This document shows, in pieces, positions 36,401-47,835 of a stretch of 56,513 bases of DNA. The notes under the pieces were generated by a model, which did not search any database, was not told the origin of the DNA, and was given only the letters and a program-made list of their open reading frames with translations. Numbering within the stretch: the stretch's first letter is position 1; every line of letters starts with the position of its first letter. The stretch comes from Phoronis australis (taxonomy: Eukaryota > Phoronida > Phoronidae). The position numbers were made by a program, and so were the translations under genes. The stretch spans positions 363,968 to 420,480 of the forward strand of contig NMRA01000051.1 in NCBI GenBank assembly GCA_002633005.1, written 5' to 3'.

Positions 36401-39400
36401 CAAAGTATTCAGGCAAAATGACTAAGCTAGATCAGGAGCTTTTTCCTCTAAGGACATCAAAAGAAATTTTAGCGACAGTAAGGTTAGCCACAGTCAACTC
36501 AAGCCCATTCAAAACAGCATGCCCATCAATCTTTGTTAGAAATCAGTGCACCTATGAGATTGGGCTTGTTTCATTGGAGACACAAAGGGTATGGTAATGC
36601 GTTGTCCGCAGTCAATTGAGGTGAGGTGGGAGCGTTGATTTTTAACACAATTTATAAGTTAATGCTGATTCGTCGCAGCAGTCTTCCCTCCGCATTTGGG
36701 ACAAAAAAGTAAAGTGGCTAAGCCATTCCACAATTAAAATTTTGCCCCCATAATAGCGATTACCAGTCGCGTTTTCTGGAACTAGCGGGAAGCAGCAACT
36801 TTTCTGATTACTTTCATCTTGCACACACCTTGGCAGAGAAGTGACTATTTTTCAGCCATTACTCAGCAAAAATCAAAATTAAGTACATTGCAATCAACCA
36901 ATTATCAGCTTGGATAGAACAGCCTGAAAGTTATAAAACATTCTGATAAAGTTTTCATTATTCCCAGCAAGATAATCAGCTTTTGAAAAATATAAAAATC
37001 GTCATTTTGGCACTTATTTTGTGCAAAATATGCAGTAAGTGAGTCGTCATAAGCAGACAATATTTGTGGGATAAAATGGAGATTGATCCTAATATTTAAA
37101 TTTGTCACAGTAGGTCATAGGTCAACATGAGCATGTATTATTTTGGTGACGAAACAAGCATGACACTATCTTGTAATACTACGCATCAAAGGCAATGCCA
37201 AGTGATCATTTCAATCTGCATTTAACAAGAACTGAGCTTTATTTCTGCTGCTTCCCCTACATGAGTTCATACGATAACAACCAAAAGTTTTAGGGATTTC
37301 CCAAGGCCGGGATTCCTTAGGCATCTGTCATTGAAAGAGAACTAAGTGAAGGTAATTTTCCCAAAACTCAAAATTTAAGATACCGTACCATAGAGATTTT
37401 TATTTGAGTAAGAATCACTTTCTTTCAAGGGGATGCAATTCCTTTCAAAATCAATATCGAATTGACTCTCCGTTCGGTAATGCCACTTTAAAAGTAATTC
37501 ATGTTCCTAGTCATTACATCCATCTAAGTAATATTCCTACAACACTTGCTAGTTACATGACAAAAATTTTCTGCCTCAAGTTGCAAAACCTTCAAGCTTG
37601 ATTTAAAATCATAGTTCTCTTGAACATCTTAATTATTTTGAGTGAACTAATGAAATGTCGGCGATTTCAACGACACGTTGTTTGGTGAGCCGACTTGAGA
37701 TAGAACTGGTGTTGCCACCTGGCGACTGATGTTTTCCTGCATCCTGACTGGCTGGAAATAACCTTGACTGGCATGTTGGAACTATCTATTCATGCTCATT
37801 CAAGAAGACATATTATCACAGGCTAGGATGTGAACATCGTATCAACACCAAGATGTAAACATCGTTCTATCAACACGAATATGTGAACATTGTTCTATCA
37901 ACACCAAGATGTGAACATTGTTCTATCAACACCAAGATGTGAACAGTATCAACATTACAAACAATACAGTAATTCTTCACCTATTTCGTACACAATACTA
38001 TCATTGACAAGTGAAATTTCATTATTATATTAAATTTCTCAGCAAACACCAATATCAAAAAAGTTCATTTATAATTACTATGCTTTGTACTGGTGTGTAA
38101 AACAACATTTGGTAGTCTCCAACGTTTGCAGAAACGTAATCAATCTTTAGAAAATAGAAAAAGAGCAATTTTATTTTGACAGTTATAATCATTGTGGGCA
38201 ATTAGTGAGGCATCACAGTACATTGTATTCTACCCAGTCTTACTTACCCCATGAGCTCTAAATCGATTGTAATGCAGGTTAGATTGGGATGCCATGCTTG
38301 TTTGCAGATGGAACAAAACTCCACACCGCACTGCAATAAACAAATTTAAAGACCAACACAATGCATTGATAGGCACTCACATTCTATTACCACACTGCCA
38401 ACAGCATCGCTACAAAGAAGCACATTTTATTCATTGCCAATAGGTGGAGCATAAGTTGCCTTCTACCAGGGTCAGATGATAAATTTTTTACAAGCAGACA
38501 GTTAGATCCTGTGCAATGACCAAGTATGAACAGAGAATGTAATGTAAGCTTCACACAGTAAAAGTGCAGGTATGGTGTTAGATGATCAGAAAAAAATTAG
38601 GTGAAGGAAGTGTTTGGATCTGGATTCTCTGAATACCTCAGAGTCTTTGATACGAATGTCCACGCGTCGATGTTTTGGGGAATTGTGGTCAGTATGAATG
38701 CTTAACTTCGGTCCTGGATCAAAGTTAACAGCGCCAGTTAACTTTGCTTTAAACAGGAGGATTTAAGAGCAGAGTGTCGACGTTGTGGTGCAGTATGAAC
38801 AGTCACATCGGTCCTATCGAAGTTATTGCCAGGTGTCACTCTTATCATCAACAATTACAGGGTAGTGCCGTTGCTAATAGTTGGTTATATTTTGCTCTAA
38901 TAATCTCTAATCGATTTAAAAATACGTTTGATGTCAATTAGCACATGTAAATGTTCCTAAATTGTCACATTGAAAAAAATCTTAGCATGCAGCTCTACCT
39001 TGCCATAACTTTGATGATGACAGCATCACAAACCATTTACTTCGATGTTCATTAACTACCGAAGCCAGTATGAACAGTCCAGTTAACTGCTCTGTTTACG
39101 TTGATGTTCCCCTCAGACCGGAGTTAAGTCAATATGAAAGGGCCTTTAAACAAAGCCATAACTATACACAGCTTAACTTAAAAGCTTTATGGTTCTGGCT
39201 GAGAAGTTATTGTTTTATTACCCATCAATTATCGTACTACTCCTTCTTCTATGATAATTTTCCACTTATTTTGCACAAAAGTTATTGCCAAAGTTGTCAT
39301 TTTCCATATTTCAAAGACTGATTAATTTACTTAAAATATATATTGAAAATCCAACAAATATTGTTTAATGACATCTACACAGTACAAACAATGCTACTAA

Positions 39401-42400
39401 TAGAATAAAATTTCCTTAACCTATATTTTTGTGAAGAAACTTGACAAAATAGAATTTCACTTGTTGGCCATAAAATGTGCTAAACAAGCAAAGAATTATC
39501 GTATTACAACTACTACCGCAGTAAAGTCTGACCAATTTTGGTGAAAATAATAATGTTGCCCTTTTATCACCCTACAATAGCTTCTAACATTGTTGTGAAA
39601 GCGCACAATGTTCAAAACATACTGATGGCAGTTATGGTATATAACCTGAACATAGGACAGCAATAATTTGGTGATTTCATATTTTTCAAGGAAAAACAAC
39701 GAAATAACATTTGACTTGTTGGTCAGGACTTATTGTGTCCTAAATTGGCGATATTTTGCAGTACTACTACCATTCAATGTGGTTTTGATTGCAGACTGAC
39801 ATCCGTACAGACAATACTGAAATTATCTCTCCAATTAGAAGCCCATCTCATACCCACCTTGTCACAGGTGACTGACACTGGCACATCTTCTCCGTTGTTA
39901 TGCACCTCACACACCTGTTCACACCCTGGCATGGGGCAGAATGCCCGGCAGGGATCAAGGTGTACCTCTGCAAAAAGACCAAAGTCGTGCTTCATTTTAA
40001 AGATTCCTTTCAAGCTAAATCCGGACAGAAAGTACTCAGAGGTAAATCATAACAAGTACATGCAAGATTGACGGAAAGATGAACCCAACTCTGAGCTCAG
40101 ACACAGAGTGGAGTCGGTTATGTACGATTAGGAAAACGTCCAAATTTGACTACTATTGGAAGTTGGTATCTCGGAGAAGGCTGAACAGATTTTACATGAA
40201 ACTTTCAAATCTTATTCTTTGTGCACTGTTCTTCAAGACCCTGTTAGGAATAGTTTTTTTTTGTTTTTTAAATGTTCCACTTTTGCAAGAGGGGCTATAA
40301 AGAATAGAACTTCTCTGATTTTCATGAAAAAACAAGTTGTATAAAATAAAAAATGAAATAACTTGGCTCCGGGGGTTCGAATTAGCCCCCCAATTTGGCG
40401 AATTGGGCAAAAGGTCCACCTCAATGAAAAAGTCCGAGTAAATGACACCAAAGTCCACAAAGGACACAGGAAATCGGCGGGCCTGAACCTAGTGGTGCAC
40501 TTTTTTTATTCCTCGTTGATTTTGATCAGTTAAAGGTCATTGAGAAATTTGAGCCTCCCCCCATATTTCAGGCTGGGTGGGTCTGTACTAAAGTTATCAT
40601 ATCGTACATCATCTTAATAACTAGTCAAAAGAGCTTTTTCATTCTGAACACTCAGGCTAATCAGCTCCCAGAGCTCCTGTTGGACAGCTATAAGACACAC
40701 CAGCTTTCTTTGCCTTAGACAATCACATGCTGAACAGGATGCCCTAGGTAGAGTGACTATCTAAATTTGAGTTAGGGTGTCCATTTAGACGCGTTACAAA
40801 TTCGTTACATGAAGTCCTCCAGGAGAGAGACGGCGATACTATGCAACATATAATGAATACATGTGGGTACATAAAAATTGAATTGTACAAACCTCTTTCA
40901 AACTTGAGCTTTTGGTACCTTCGGAAAACATTACGACTACAAAGTCGGGAAATCTACGAAATCAAAAACCAAAAGTGAATACAGTGAGAGTACGATAATT
41001 AGAACTCCAGTAATTTTGGAAAAACATAATTTCCAAAATTGTCGCTTTTCTGAGATTCGAAGGCTGATTAGCTTGCTCCAGACAAAAAGATGGAAAGTAT
41101 TCCAAATGTTGTTTCATGATATCTACACAATACGTGCCATGTTGGCAATAAATCAAAATGATTTTAATTTTTTTTACTTTTGAGGAGAGATTTGACAAAA
41201 TACAATTTTTAAAAATTACTTATCGGCCATATTGTTTGCTAAATAAGTAATGAATTAATGTATCGTGAGCAATATCATGGTTTTCAGAGGACTCCCAGAA
41301 ATGTCACATATTTCAGCATTAAATTTACTGTAGTATGTTTTGTATCGAGTGCTGCTAAAGATAGAAAAAGTCGGTAAAGAGATGGATTTAAAAGTGGTCA
41401 TTTTTGCCTGGACATTTATGACCAGCTTCTTTTGTTTGGGCATTAGGGAAGAGAAATATATGAGTGTCAGTGAAAGCCCCTTGGGGCAACATTCTTTTAT
41501 GCCTATTGTAGACAGTGAGGACTATAAAAACTAAACCTGTCTTTGAAAATTAACTTTTTCATTGTCTGAAAGGCAAAAATCCGTTACTACAAGAGAATTA
41601 GCATCCATTAGAGCTGTTCCTTTGTTAATCATGGCTGTACATCATAATTAGATAACTCCACTTTGATGCTTGCTCAGCTTATAGCCATTAGTTCAGTGTT
41701 TCCTTCGAGTACGTACGGTAAAATCTCACCAATTTTGGATAAAATAATCACCAAAATTGGCTTTTCCCCGTTTTTCAAAGGTCCATTGCGAATGCCCCTA
41801 TTTTCTCAAAACACTTTCTGATGGTAGCTATATTGCTTGCAAGTGAATACTGGTAAAGCCTTTATTTTGTGCTACTTATATTGCATGAAACTAATGAAAA
41901 AATAAAATTTCACTTGTCGAGCATATTGTGTCCTAAATTGGTGAGACTTTACTGTAATATACAATTCAATCTGAAAAGAAAGCTCCAAATTGAAGAATCC
42001 TCGTGGCTCAGTCTTAAAATTTAGAAACAGTTGATATTATCACCTTTATCCATGCCCAAGTATACTGAGTATGACAGTTGTGTGCATGTATCCATATTCA
42101 AAAGTCATCTAAGGCTGGAGATGAACAACAGATGCACAATGTATCCCTATGGACCATGATCACAAATCAGCCATGCATGCCTTGCTGATACAATGCCAAC
42201 TATACACATAGGACCACTGTTGGTATTCATGCACTCTGACACTTCATGTACCATGAACAAAACAGGCATTACCCTCTAATAGTTCGCTCCATAGGTGGGT
42301 GTTGGACAGAAAATAGTCCTACACCTTTGTAGCAGTAAAGATAACTCTTTACACTGACATCAACTTCAAGGGTCATGAGGAGACAATGTGGCTCAGTGGT

Positions 42401-45400
42401 TTGAGCTCGGGGCTCCTGTTTGGGAGAATCGAGTTCGAATCCTGTCTTTACTGACAGACAATCGAGAATTGCACAAGTGTCTCTCACTCCTCTGAGCTCA
42501 GTCTTATTAGTGAGTGATTGAATGTAACTATGTACTAAGTGTAACAGAATGAATGAGAGCCACTTCGGAATGTGTGAAGTGTAAAGAAGAAAAAAGAAAA
42601 CGGACTTAAGACATTTGGCCTGATGCTCCCACTTTACAACTGCGGAATAAAAGCTTAGTTAAGTACTTATGAGTGTATCACAGTCTAGAAATAATTTAAA
42701 TACATTATCCCAGTAACTAGATGTTACTACGTGAAAATTCTCAGAGACTGAAATTTTGTTCAAGTGAGATTTGATTACTTGTTGGAAATAGATGTGTGCA
42801 GCGTAACGCCAAATTTCTGACTTAAGTCTTGAGTCACTTTTCATGAAACGGACCACAGAGCTGGAGTCATTCATGGACTTCAACACCCTGGATTCACTTT
42901 GAGCCTATGGGCTTCTACTAAAGCTAATGGTGTAAGTAAAATGCCAAGGACTTAAAACAATTTATCGGAGAAATATCCCCGTTTATCGTTATTCCAGTGC
43001 CCAACTGGCAAGTCAATTGTAAATGGTACTGGTATACGTAAGGCAGTCCACTCTTGAAAGTTTGGAAAGATCCGGACATTGCGATAAAATTTCACTGTCT
43101 AATTTAGGACACAATAAGGCCGAAAAGTGAAATTTTATTTGATCATTGCTTCTTGTGAAACATATGCGGTGCACAAATTAAATGATTTCCATGTTCAAGT
43201 TTTGTACCATGGTTACCATGAAAAATTGAAACATTTGGCATTCACAACAATGTTAGAATCCCTTGAAAACTTAAAATGGTCATTTTGGCAATTATTTTTA
43301 ATGAAATTGGGAAAATTTTACCATACTACACAATAGATAACACAAGCTTGCACCAACAGAGGTGGGCTTATAGATGAAAATGAGTAAACCTATTAGAGGT
43401 ACCAAGATTGAATTTATGTTGAATAGGAGAATACCATTAGAGGCAAACATGTTCTGCAACAATAAAATAACCTAGCTATCACCTTTGTGGTTGAGTGAAT
43501 TAACAGAAACCATCGAGGCATACTTTATGAATACACAGCCTTAAGGATAGTCACAAATATGTTTCTTTACTTTATGGTTGAAGTTTTGTATATGCAGCAC
43601 AACTAACAAGTGCATGGGAATTAAAAGTTATTCACTGGCAGTCTGCCAAGTTAAATCAATTTTTGGCCATAGTAAGATTAAAACCCAGACAATTTCTGCA
43701 CAAATAAAAAGTTCATGTTCAATCAACGTTTCACCTATTCATTACAAAGCATCACGATCGGACAGTAAGTGCCAACATGCAGCTCAGGTAACAACCATAA
43801 AGTGAAGTGAGAGATACAGGGAATAGTCAGTAGCTGGTCATCACCATAGTTACAGGGTCACTGAGCTCTGCATGTTATTCAGAGGATCAGTAGCATGCTG
43901 GTTCTGAATGGCCAATGACTCTTTAATGTACAGTAATTCCTTATCAAGTTCACTGCAGAAAATACAAACTGAATTGGCTTGGTGATTGTTGCTAACACAA
44001 TTCCCATATATGTTGCTTTTCTCTGAGGTGTGATGTTCTTTCAGCCTGTCACAGAGGCGTATCTGTGTGAGTCCCACATAGAATTCCTTGCAGTTGTCAC
44101 ATTCAATATTATAAATAACATTGCAATTGTTCAAGAAAGGGATGGGTGACTTCAGATAAGTTTGAAGCAAACAGCATCCTAATTAGTTTTTTCATAAATG
44201 TCAACAAAAACTTGTATATCTCTTCTGCAATAAACCAAAGATGTCTTTTAGCCAGCAGTTTGCTAGTAATCAAGTATGTTTAATAAATTGACAAAATAAA
44301 AAATACATTCAGGTAGCTGGTGTCAGGTCATGAACACTTTTCAGGTCGCCAACCTCAGACCTACCTGTACACACAACACTAACAACAATGGCAATATGAG
44401 CTGAGGTCACAATGTGATTTGCCAGGATTAATAATTATCTCTGTTTTTTCATTGGCCTTAAAATTTGTGAATGGCACATGGTCATGACTCATCACTCTCA
44501 TAGAGTGCACAAGTTACACTCCCTCCCATTTCTGCACTTCCTTCCCAGTGTTATGGCACTCTACGAGTTAACAGAAAGTTGTGCTTCATATTGCAATGTT
44601 CCAATATTCGATATCGAAACATCGACATTGGGTAAATGAAGTTTGGCTTGATGCACACATCACGGAAATGTCCAAACTTACACTTTTTAATAGCCATGCT
44701 CAGAATAACGACCAGCTCCAATTGATAAGAAAGAGACTCCCATGCAAGCGCCTGTCTGGTCCATAATTGAGATCCAAAAACATCAATGTCACCGAAGCTA
44801 CAGTGAATGGGAACACTTAAGTTTTGGTCTTGAATCGAAGTTAACAGTGCCAGTTCACTCCAAAGTAAAGAGATTTAACAGCGAAGGGATGACCCTTCGT
44901 TACAATGGGAACACTTAACCTTGATACCATCGGAGTTATTGGCAGGGGTCACAGCATTGACCAATACCAGGCAGTGATTGGTTTGTTAATATATTGTAGT
45001 AATTATTGTTTTGACAGTATAAGCAATCATTTATTCATGTATTGGCTGGATTCCTTACATTAAAAATGACTGAAAGTATAGTGTAGACAAAACGTGCTCC
45101 CGCCCTACAACATATCGCCTTTGTTTGGATCAGCTGCTACTATATAGCCTACTTCACAGTCGAGTCTTTTAACATGTTGTGTTCTAAGTATGTCATCATT
45201 GTCCCAATGGGGCAACCGTTGGATCGCTTGTGAAGTTGACATTCTAGTTTCTATTTGGGAAGAGGGAGAGGTCCTTGCCATCGAAAATGGCAAAAACAAC
45301 AAGGCGCATGACCGAAGGTCATATTAGTGCTGCCTTGCAATAACTTTGCTGAACTAGTTTCCTAAACAACTATAAAGCTGATGGAACACTTAATGCTTAA

Positions 45401-46647
45401 CTTGCCAGTTAACCATAATTAGCTTTGAAGCTGCGTTATAAGCAGCGTTAACTATATAGGAAATAGCCTTTAGTCCTACAAGTTGTGTATGAACGCTAAA
45501 CACGTTTTAGTACCCAACAAGAGCACATTGAAATTTACAAAAAGCCTGGATACTAACTACTGCGGGCACAAAAACATCAGAAAACTAATAGCTTAGTAGC
45601 ACAAGTCATACAAGCATCCTTGTTTCAAATGAATGAGAACATTCCTCAAGTCTTACCTGGTGGTCAGTGAGCTGCCGATCATCTAGACACTGGCCATCTG
45701 GACATGAAATGGACAGTACATTGCCCTCGATGACCATCACTTCTACATATTGCATCAAACACTGTAATGAAACAATGGTGAACAGCCTTTTGGGACATAG
45801 CAGCAACTTAATGAATATTGATCGTTATCGCTAACAGTGACAGCTGGAGTATTTGGTTGACAATGTTGAGCGCCACCAACCAGTCGCCTGTTTCTTGGTT
45901 GAAGCATTAAGGCTGAGGGATTACACAGTTTTTTTTAAATTCTTTGTGATCATCACGCCATCAAATTATCATTCTACACTGAAATATTCATGAATGTATA
46001 ATCAATTTTAAGTTTTCCAACATATTGCATTTCGTCTTATCAACTCAGCCTATATCCTGCACACCAAAATTTGAAATTGGGTCAAGAGAAATTGGGTAAA
46101 AGAGAAATTGGGTCAAGAGAAATTGGGTCAAGAGAAAGTTTCTCTTGTGGACTCATTACGCTAAAGAATGAATAGAATATATATGTCAGATATTTGCTGG
46201 AAGAGTACAGTTACTTGTTATACTATCTGGTACATGAGTAGCATCAGATGTGTGTTTAAGACAATCCACAGTCTCTTCTTCACAGAATAGGCCATGGATT
46301 GGTATGGGTGAAAAAAACAAGCCCCACATCCAGACCCAGGTCCAAAGAGGCATCGAACTGTCTCATGCCTTGCAAAGTCTCCCCACATGATCATCCTGGG
46401 CCTATTTATGTCACATAATGAGACTCACCATTTCACAAAACAAACACCCACATGTTTCCAGCTTGCACATATTCTTGGCATCTACTTCATCCAAGCATAG
46501 TTTACATGTGACCAAGGGTGGTTTAATCACACTGTAATCACTTTTCACATCACTAGTTTGTGAAGGAGAGTTGCTCGTAACTTCAAGTTGAACAACTTCG
46601 ACGTGATTACTCAAGCTTGTAGCAGCATTGTTGACATTGCTCGCCAT
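33494..46647 (-). CDS. RNF144: RNF144-type RBR E3 ubiquitin ligase, complete
   Basis: Eight coding exons in transcript order: 46647-46429, 45761-45657, 40953-40893, 39967-39858, 38330-38248, 36234-36099, 35427-35338 and 33634-33494, all GT-AG and in phase, giving 314 residues. RING1 has Cys48, 51, 66, 68, 71, 74, 93 and 98. The IBR spans about 135-184. RING2 spans about 204-233 and includes [10 protein letters not shown], whose Cys217 matches the catalytic cysteine that accepts ubiquitin from the E2. A C-terminal membrane helix (about 269-297) ends in a Cys/Lys-rich tail. This is the RNF144A/B layout: membrane-anchored and transferring ubiquitin through a thioester. Length is close to the human proteins (about 290-305). 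VHLDPCR and PCIICC lean towards RNF144B, but a pre-duplication orthologue is likely. Confidence 0.93.
37825..37955. repeat. 29-bp minisatellite in an RNF144 intron
   Basis: About four and a half tandem copies of a unit containing CACCAAGATGTGAACATTG and TTCTATCAA. Confidence 0.85.
38675..39185. repeat. Dispersed repeat in RNF144 intron (relative at 44800-45020)
   Basis: Blocks such as GTTAACAG-GCCAGTT, GATTTAA and TCGGAGTTATTG-like or CGAAGTTATTGCCAGG sequence followed by GTGTCAC recur in order at 44800-45020. A second half (about 39000-39185) has a further weak match near 45330-45440. It is non-coding and probably a non-autonomous element. Confidence 0.5.
39225..39500. repeat. Short interspersed inverted-repeat element, copy 1
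   Basis: Shares GCTAAACAAG-, ATTTCACTTGTTGGCCAT- and GACAAAATA-type blocks with 40985-41245. It is one of several related AT-rich copies in the large RNF144 intron between 40893 and 36234. Confidence 0.5.
39517..39758. mobile_element. AT-rich MITE, GCAGTAAAGTCTGACCAAT end
   Basis: The left end resembles TACNGTAAANTCTCACCAAT and the right end TCCTAAATTGGCGATATTTTGC, an imperfect inverted pair. It contains TTGACTTGTTGGTC and ATTGTGTCCTAAATTGG, shared with 41715-41957 and, inverted, with 43080-43330. Confidence 0.6.
40340..40585 (+). repeat. Dispersed repeat with AATTGGCGAATTGGGCAAA-type core, copy 1
   Basis: The core TTTGGCGAATTGGGCAAAAGGTCC followed by a CACCTCA and AAAGTCCACAAA order recurs on the opposite strand at 51620-51835. 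The following GAGCCTCCCCCCAT-GGCTGGGTG segment resembles 54040-54070. It lies in an RNF144 intron. Confidence 0.6.
40985..41245. mobile_element. AT-rich MITE relative, copy 2
   Basis: It has TTTTGGAAAAACATAATTTCCAAAA as a small internal palindrome. It shares TCTACACA-, GACAAAATA- and CGGCCATATTGTTTGCTAAATAAG-type blocks with the copy at 39225-39500. Confidence 0.5.
41715..41957. mobile_element. AT-rich MITE with TACGGTAAAATCTCACCAATTT ends
   Basis: It starts TACGGTAAAATCTCACC and ends GGTGAGACTTTACTGTA, a clear inverted terminal pair. The interior has no ORF and shares TTCACTTGTCGAGCATATTG-like blocks with the sister copies. Confidence 0.7.
42382..42600 (+). repeat. tRNA-derived SINE
   Basis: The head is tRNA-like: GACAATG start, A-box-like TGGCTCAGTGG, B-box GAGTTCGAATCC and a closing CCTGTC that pairs with the start. 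It is followed by about 130 bp of unrelated body and an A-rich tail near 42585-42600. It is not scored as a functional tRNA because the anticodon stem is poor and the fused body is typical of a SINE. It lies in the RNF144 intron between 45657 and 40953. Confidence 0.75.
43080..43330. mobile_element. AT-rich MITE, inverted sister of 41715-41957
   Basis: Near its left end is AATTTAGGACACAATA, the reverse complement of the block found at the right end of the sister copies. The right end reads GGGAAAATTTTACCAT. No coding potential. Confidence 0.6.
43850..44170 (-). pseudogene. GIY-YIG endonuclease fragment (Penelope-like element type)
   Basis: The minus-strand ORF contains [19 protein letters not shown], then RLKEH, a conserved N-H and a KESL motif near the end. 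That is the layout of the GIY-YIG endonuclease found at the C-terminus of Penelope-like retroelements. No reverse transcriptase lies next to it, so this is a truncated insertion in an RNF144 intron, in the same orientation as the host gene. Confidence 0.65.
44800..45020. repeat. Dispersed repeat, relative of 38675-39185
   Basis: Shares GAAGTTAACAGTGCCAGTT, GAGATTTAACAGC and GGAGTTATTGGCAGGGGTCAC with 38715-38840, with substitutions and indels. Confidence 0.55.
46075..46140. repeat. 15-bp minisatellite (AAATTGGGTCAAGAG)
   Basis: Four to five copies in the first large intron of the RNF144-type gene. Confidence 0.85.
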
Positions 46648-47039
46648 CTTTCTGAAGAAAAGAATGACAATGTTAATTTAGATGAGGATATAGAAAAACT
46701 TCCATTCATTTTAGATCAACACCAGCAAATTGGTGAAAATAAATGCCAGGGAAATAGGATCCTTCACAGTAAAGAATGTTTTGAAACAGAGTTTACTACG
46801 ACTTGAAAATAAAAGGCTGGGTTGATTTTTGATTTTAGCCAACCAGACAGGGCCAAGGCAACAATATCACTGTCCGGAGGCAGAGTGAATGTCCTCAACA
46901 GGCATATAAGTGTTGGTGGACCGACTAGGCAAAACTACCTCCTCTCAGCTCAGCTGGTACAAGAACAACCGTACGGCTTTTTTAAATCGAAATTGTGGAA
47001 AATATATTGAGATTTTCTGAGTGTTTCTGTGATACTTAC

Positions 47040-47250
47040 GACGGCACATCTGGTGCAAACAGCTTACTCTACTGGAAGTGCGACAAAGTAAAAATCTGCA
47101 TCCTGAAATAGTACTCTGAAAGGTTCAAATATCTGTGGTTTCCCATCATGTTTTGCCTGCTGGTTACGAATGAGGAAACAAACACAAACCAGACCCCGGG
47201 TTCAAGATTCAAATAGAGACTCTCCTCGGGGAGTACGAGAACTACAGCGC
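47040..47250 (-). other. RNF144: Probable 5' non-coding exon of the RNF144-type gene
   Basis: The first coding exon is preceded on the minus strand by an acceptor (CATTCTTTTCTTCAG) four bases before the ATG, so a 5' exon is required. A strong donor, GTC|GTAAGTATC, lies at 47040/47039. The 5' limit is a guess; no promoter element was identified. Confidence 0.5.
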
Positions 47251-47835
47251 AGAGTTTAGAGCGCCATCTATTGTAATGGTTTGAACCTGGATTAAAGTCT
47301 TTCCAATATTCTTATCATGTTAAACTGTGCGTTTTTGTGTGTATTTTGTCCATTTTAATATTTTTATTTGTATAGTTCACAACATATTGAAAAAACATTA
47401 TTTTTAATGGTTTAGTCAACTTTTACAAACGGATGTCGACGAGTGAAAAAATATTGAATTGCCTGTAGTGTCCTGCCGTGGAACAAAACTGAGGTCCGGC
47501 ATTGAATGGCGTAGTTTCGCAGATGACTGAAGTGGATGCCGAGTCTGTCAAAAACACATTAGCCTGGATAGATAGCAGGACGCGTCCAAATGACTCGTCA
47601 CATGAACGCTATGGAGCCGTACTCGCCAATTTACTACGTTAATTTTGGTGGCCGAAAGGCAATCACTTTTCTTTATCGTTATAGTTTTTAGTTAAAAGAT
47701 TTTCTCGTGATAAATGAGAACACCCTGATTTTTATCATGCCGAGACTGGGAGGCCATAAACACTGGATGAGTGTGACTTAAATAGTGTTTCTTCAGTTTT
47801 GACTTCCTAAAACCGCTCAGAGGTGGTGGCATGTT
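47250..47835. other. Intergenic stretch without recognised gene
   Basis: It lies between the presumed 5' exon of the RNF144-type gene and the Penelope-like element. A promoter is expected near its left side, but no TATA or other element stands out. Confidence 0.4.

Noticed and set aside
42382-42454. Candidate tRNA gene
   Set aside because: The anticodon stem is poor, and it is fused to a non-tRNA body with an A-rich tail, so it is scored as a SINE.
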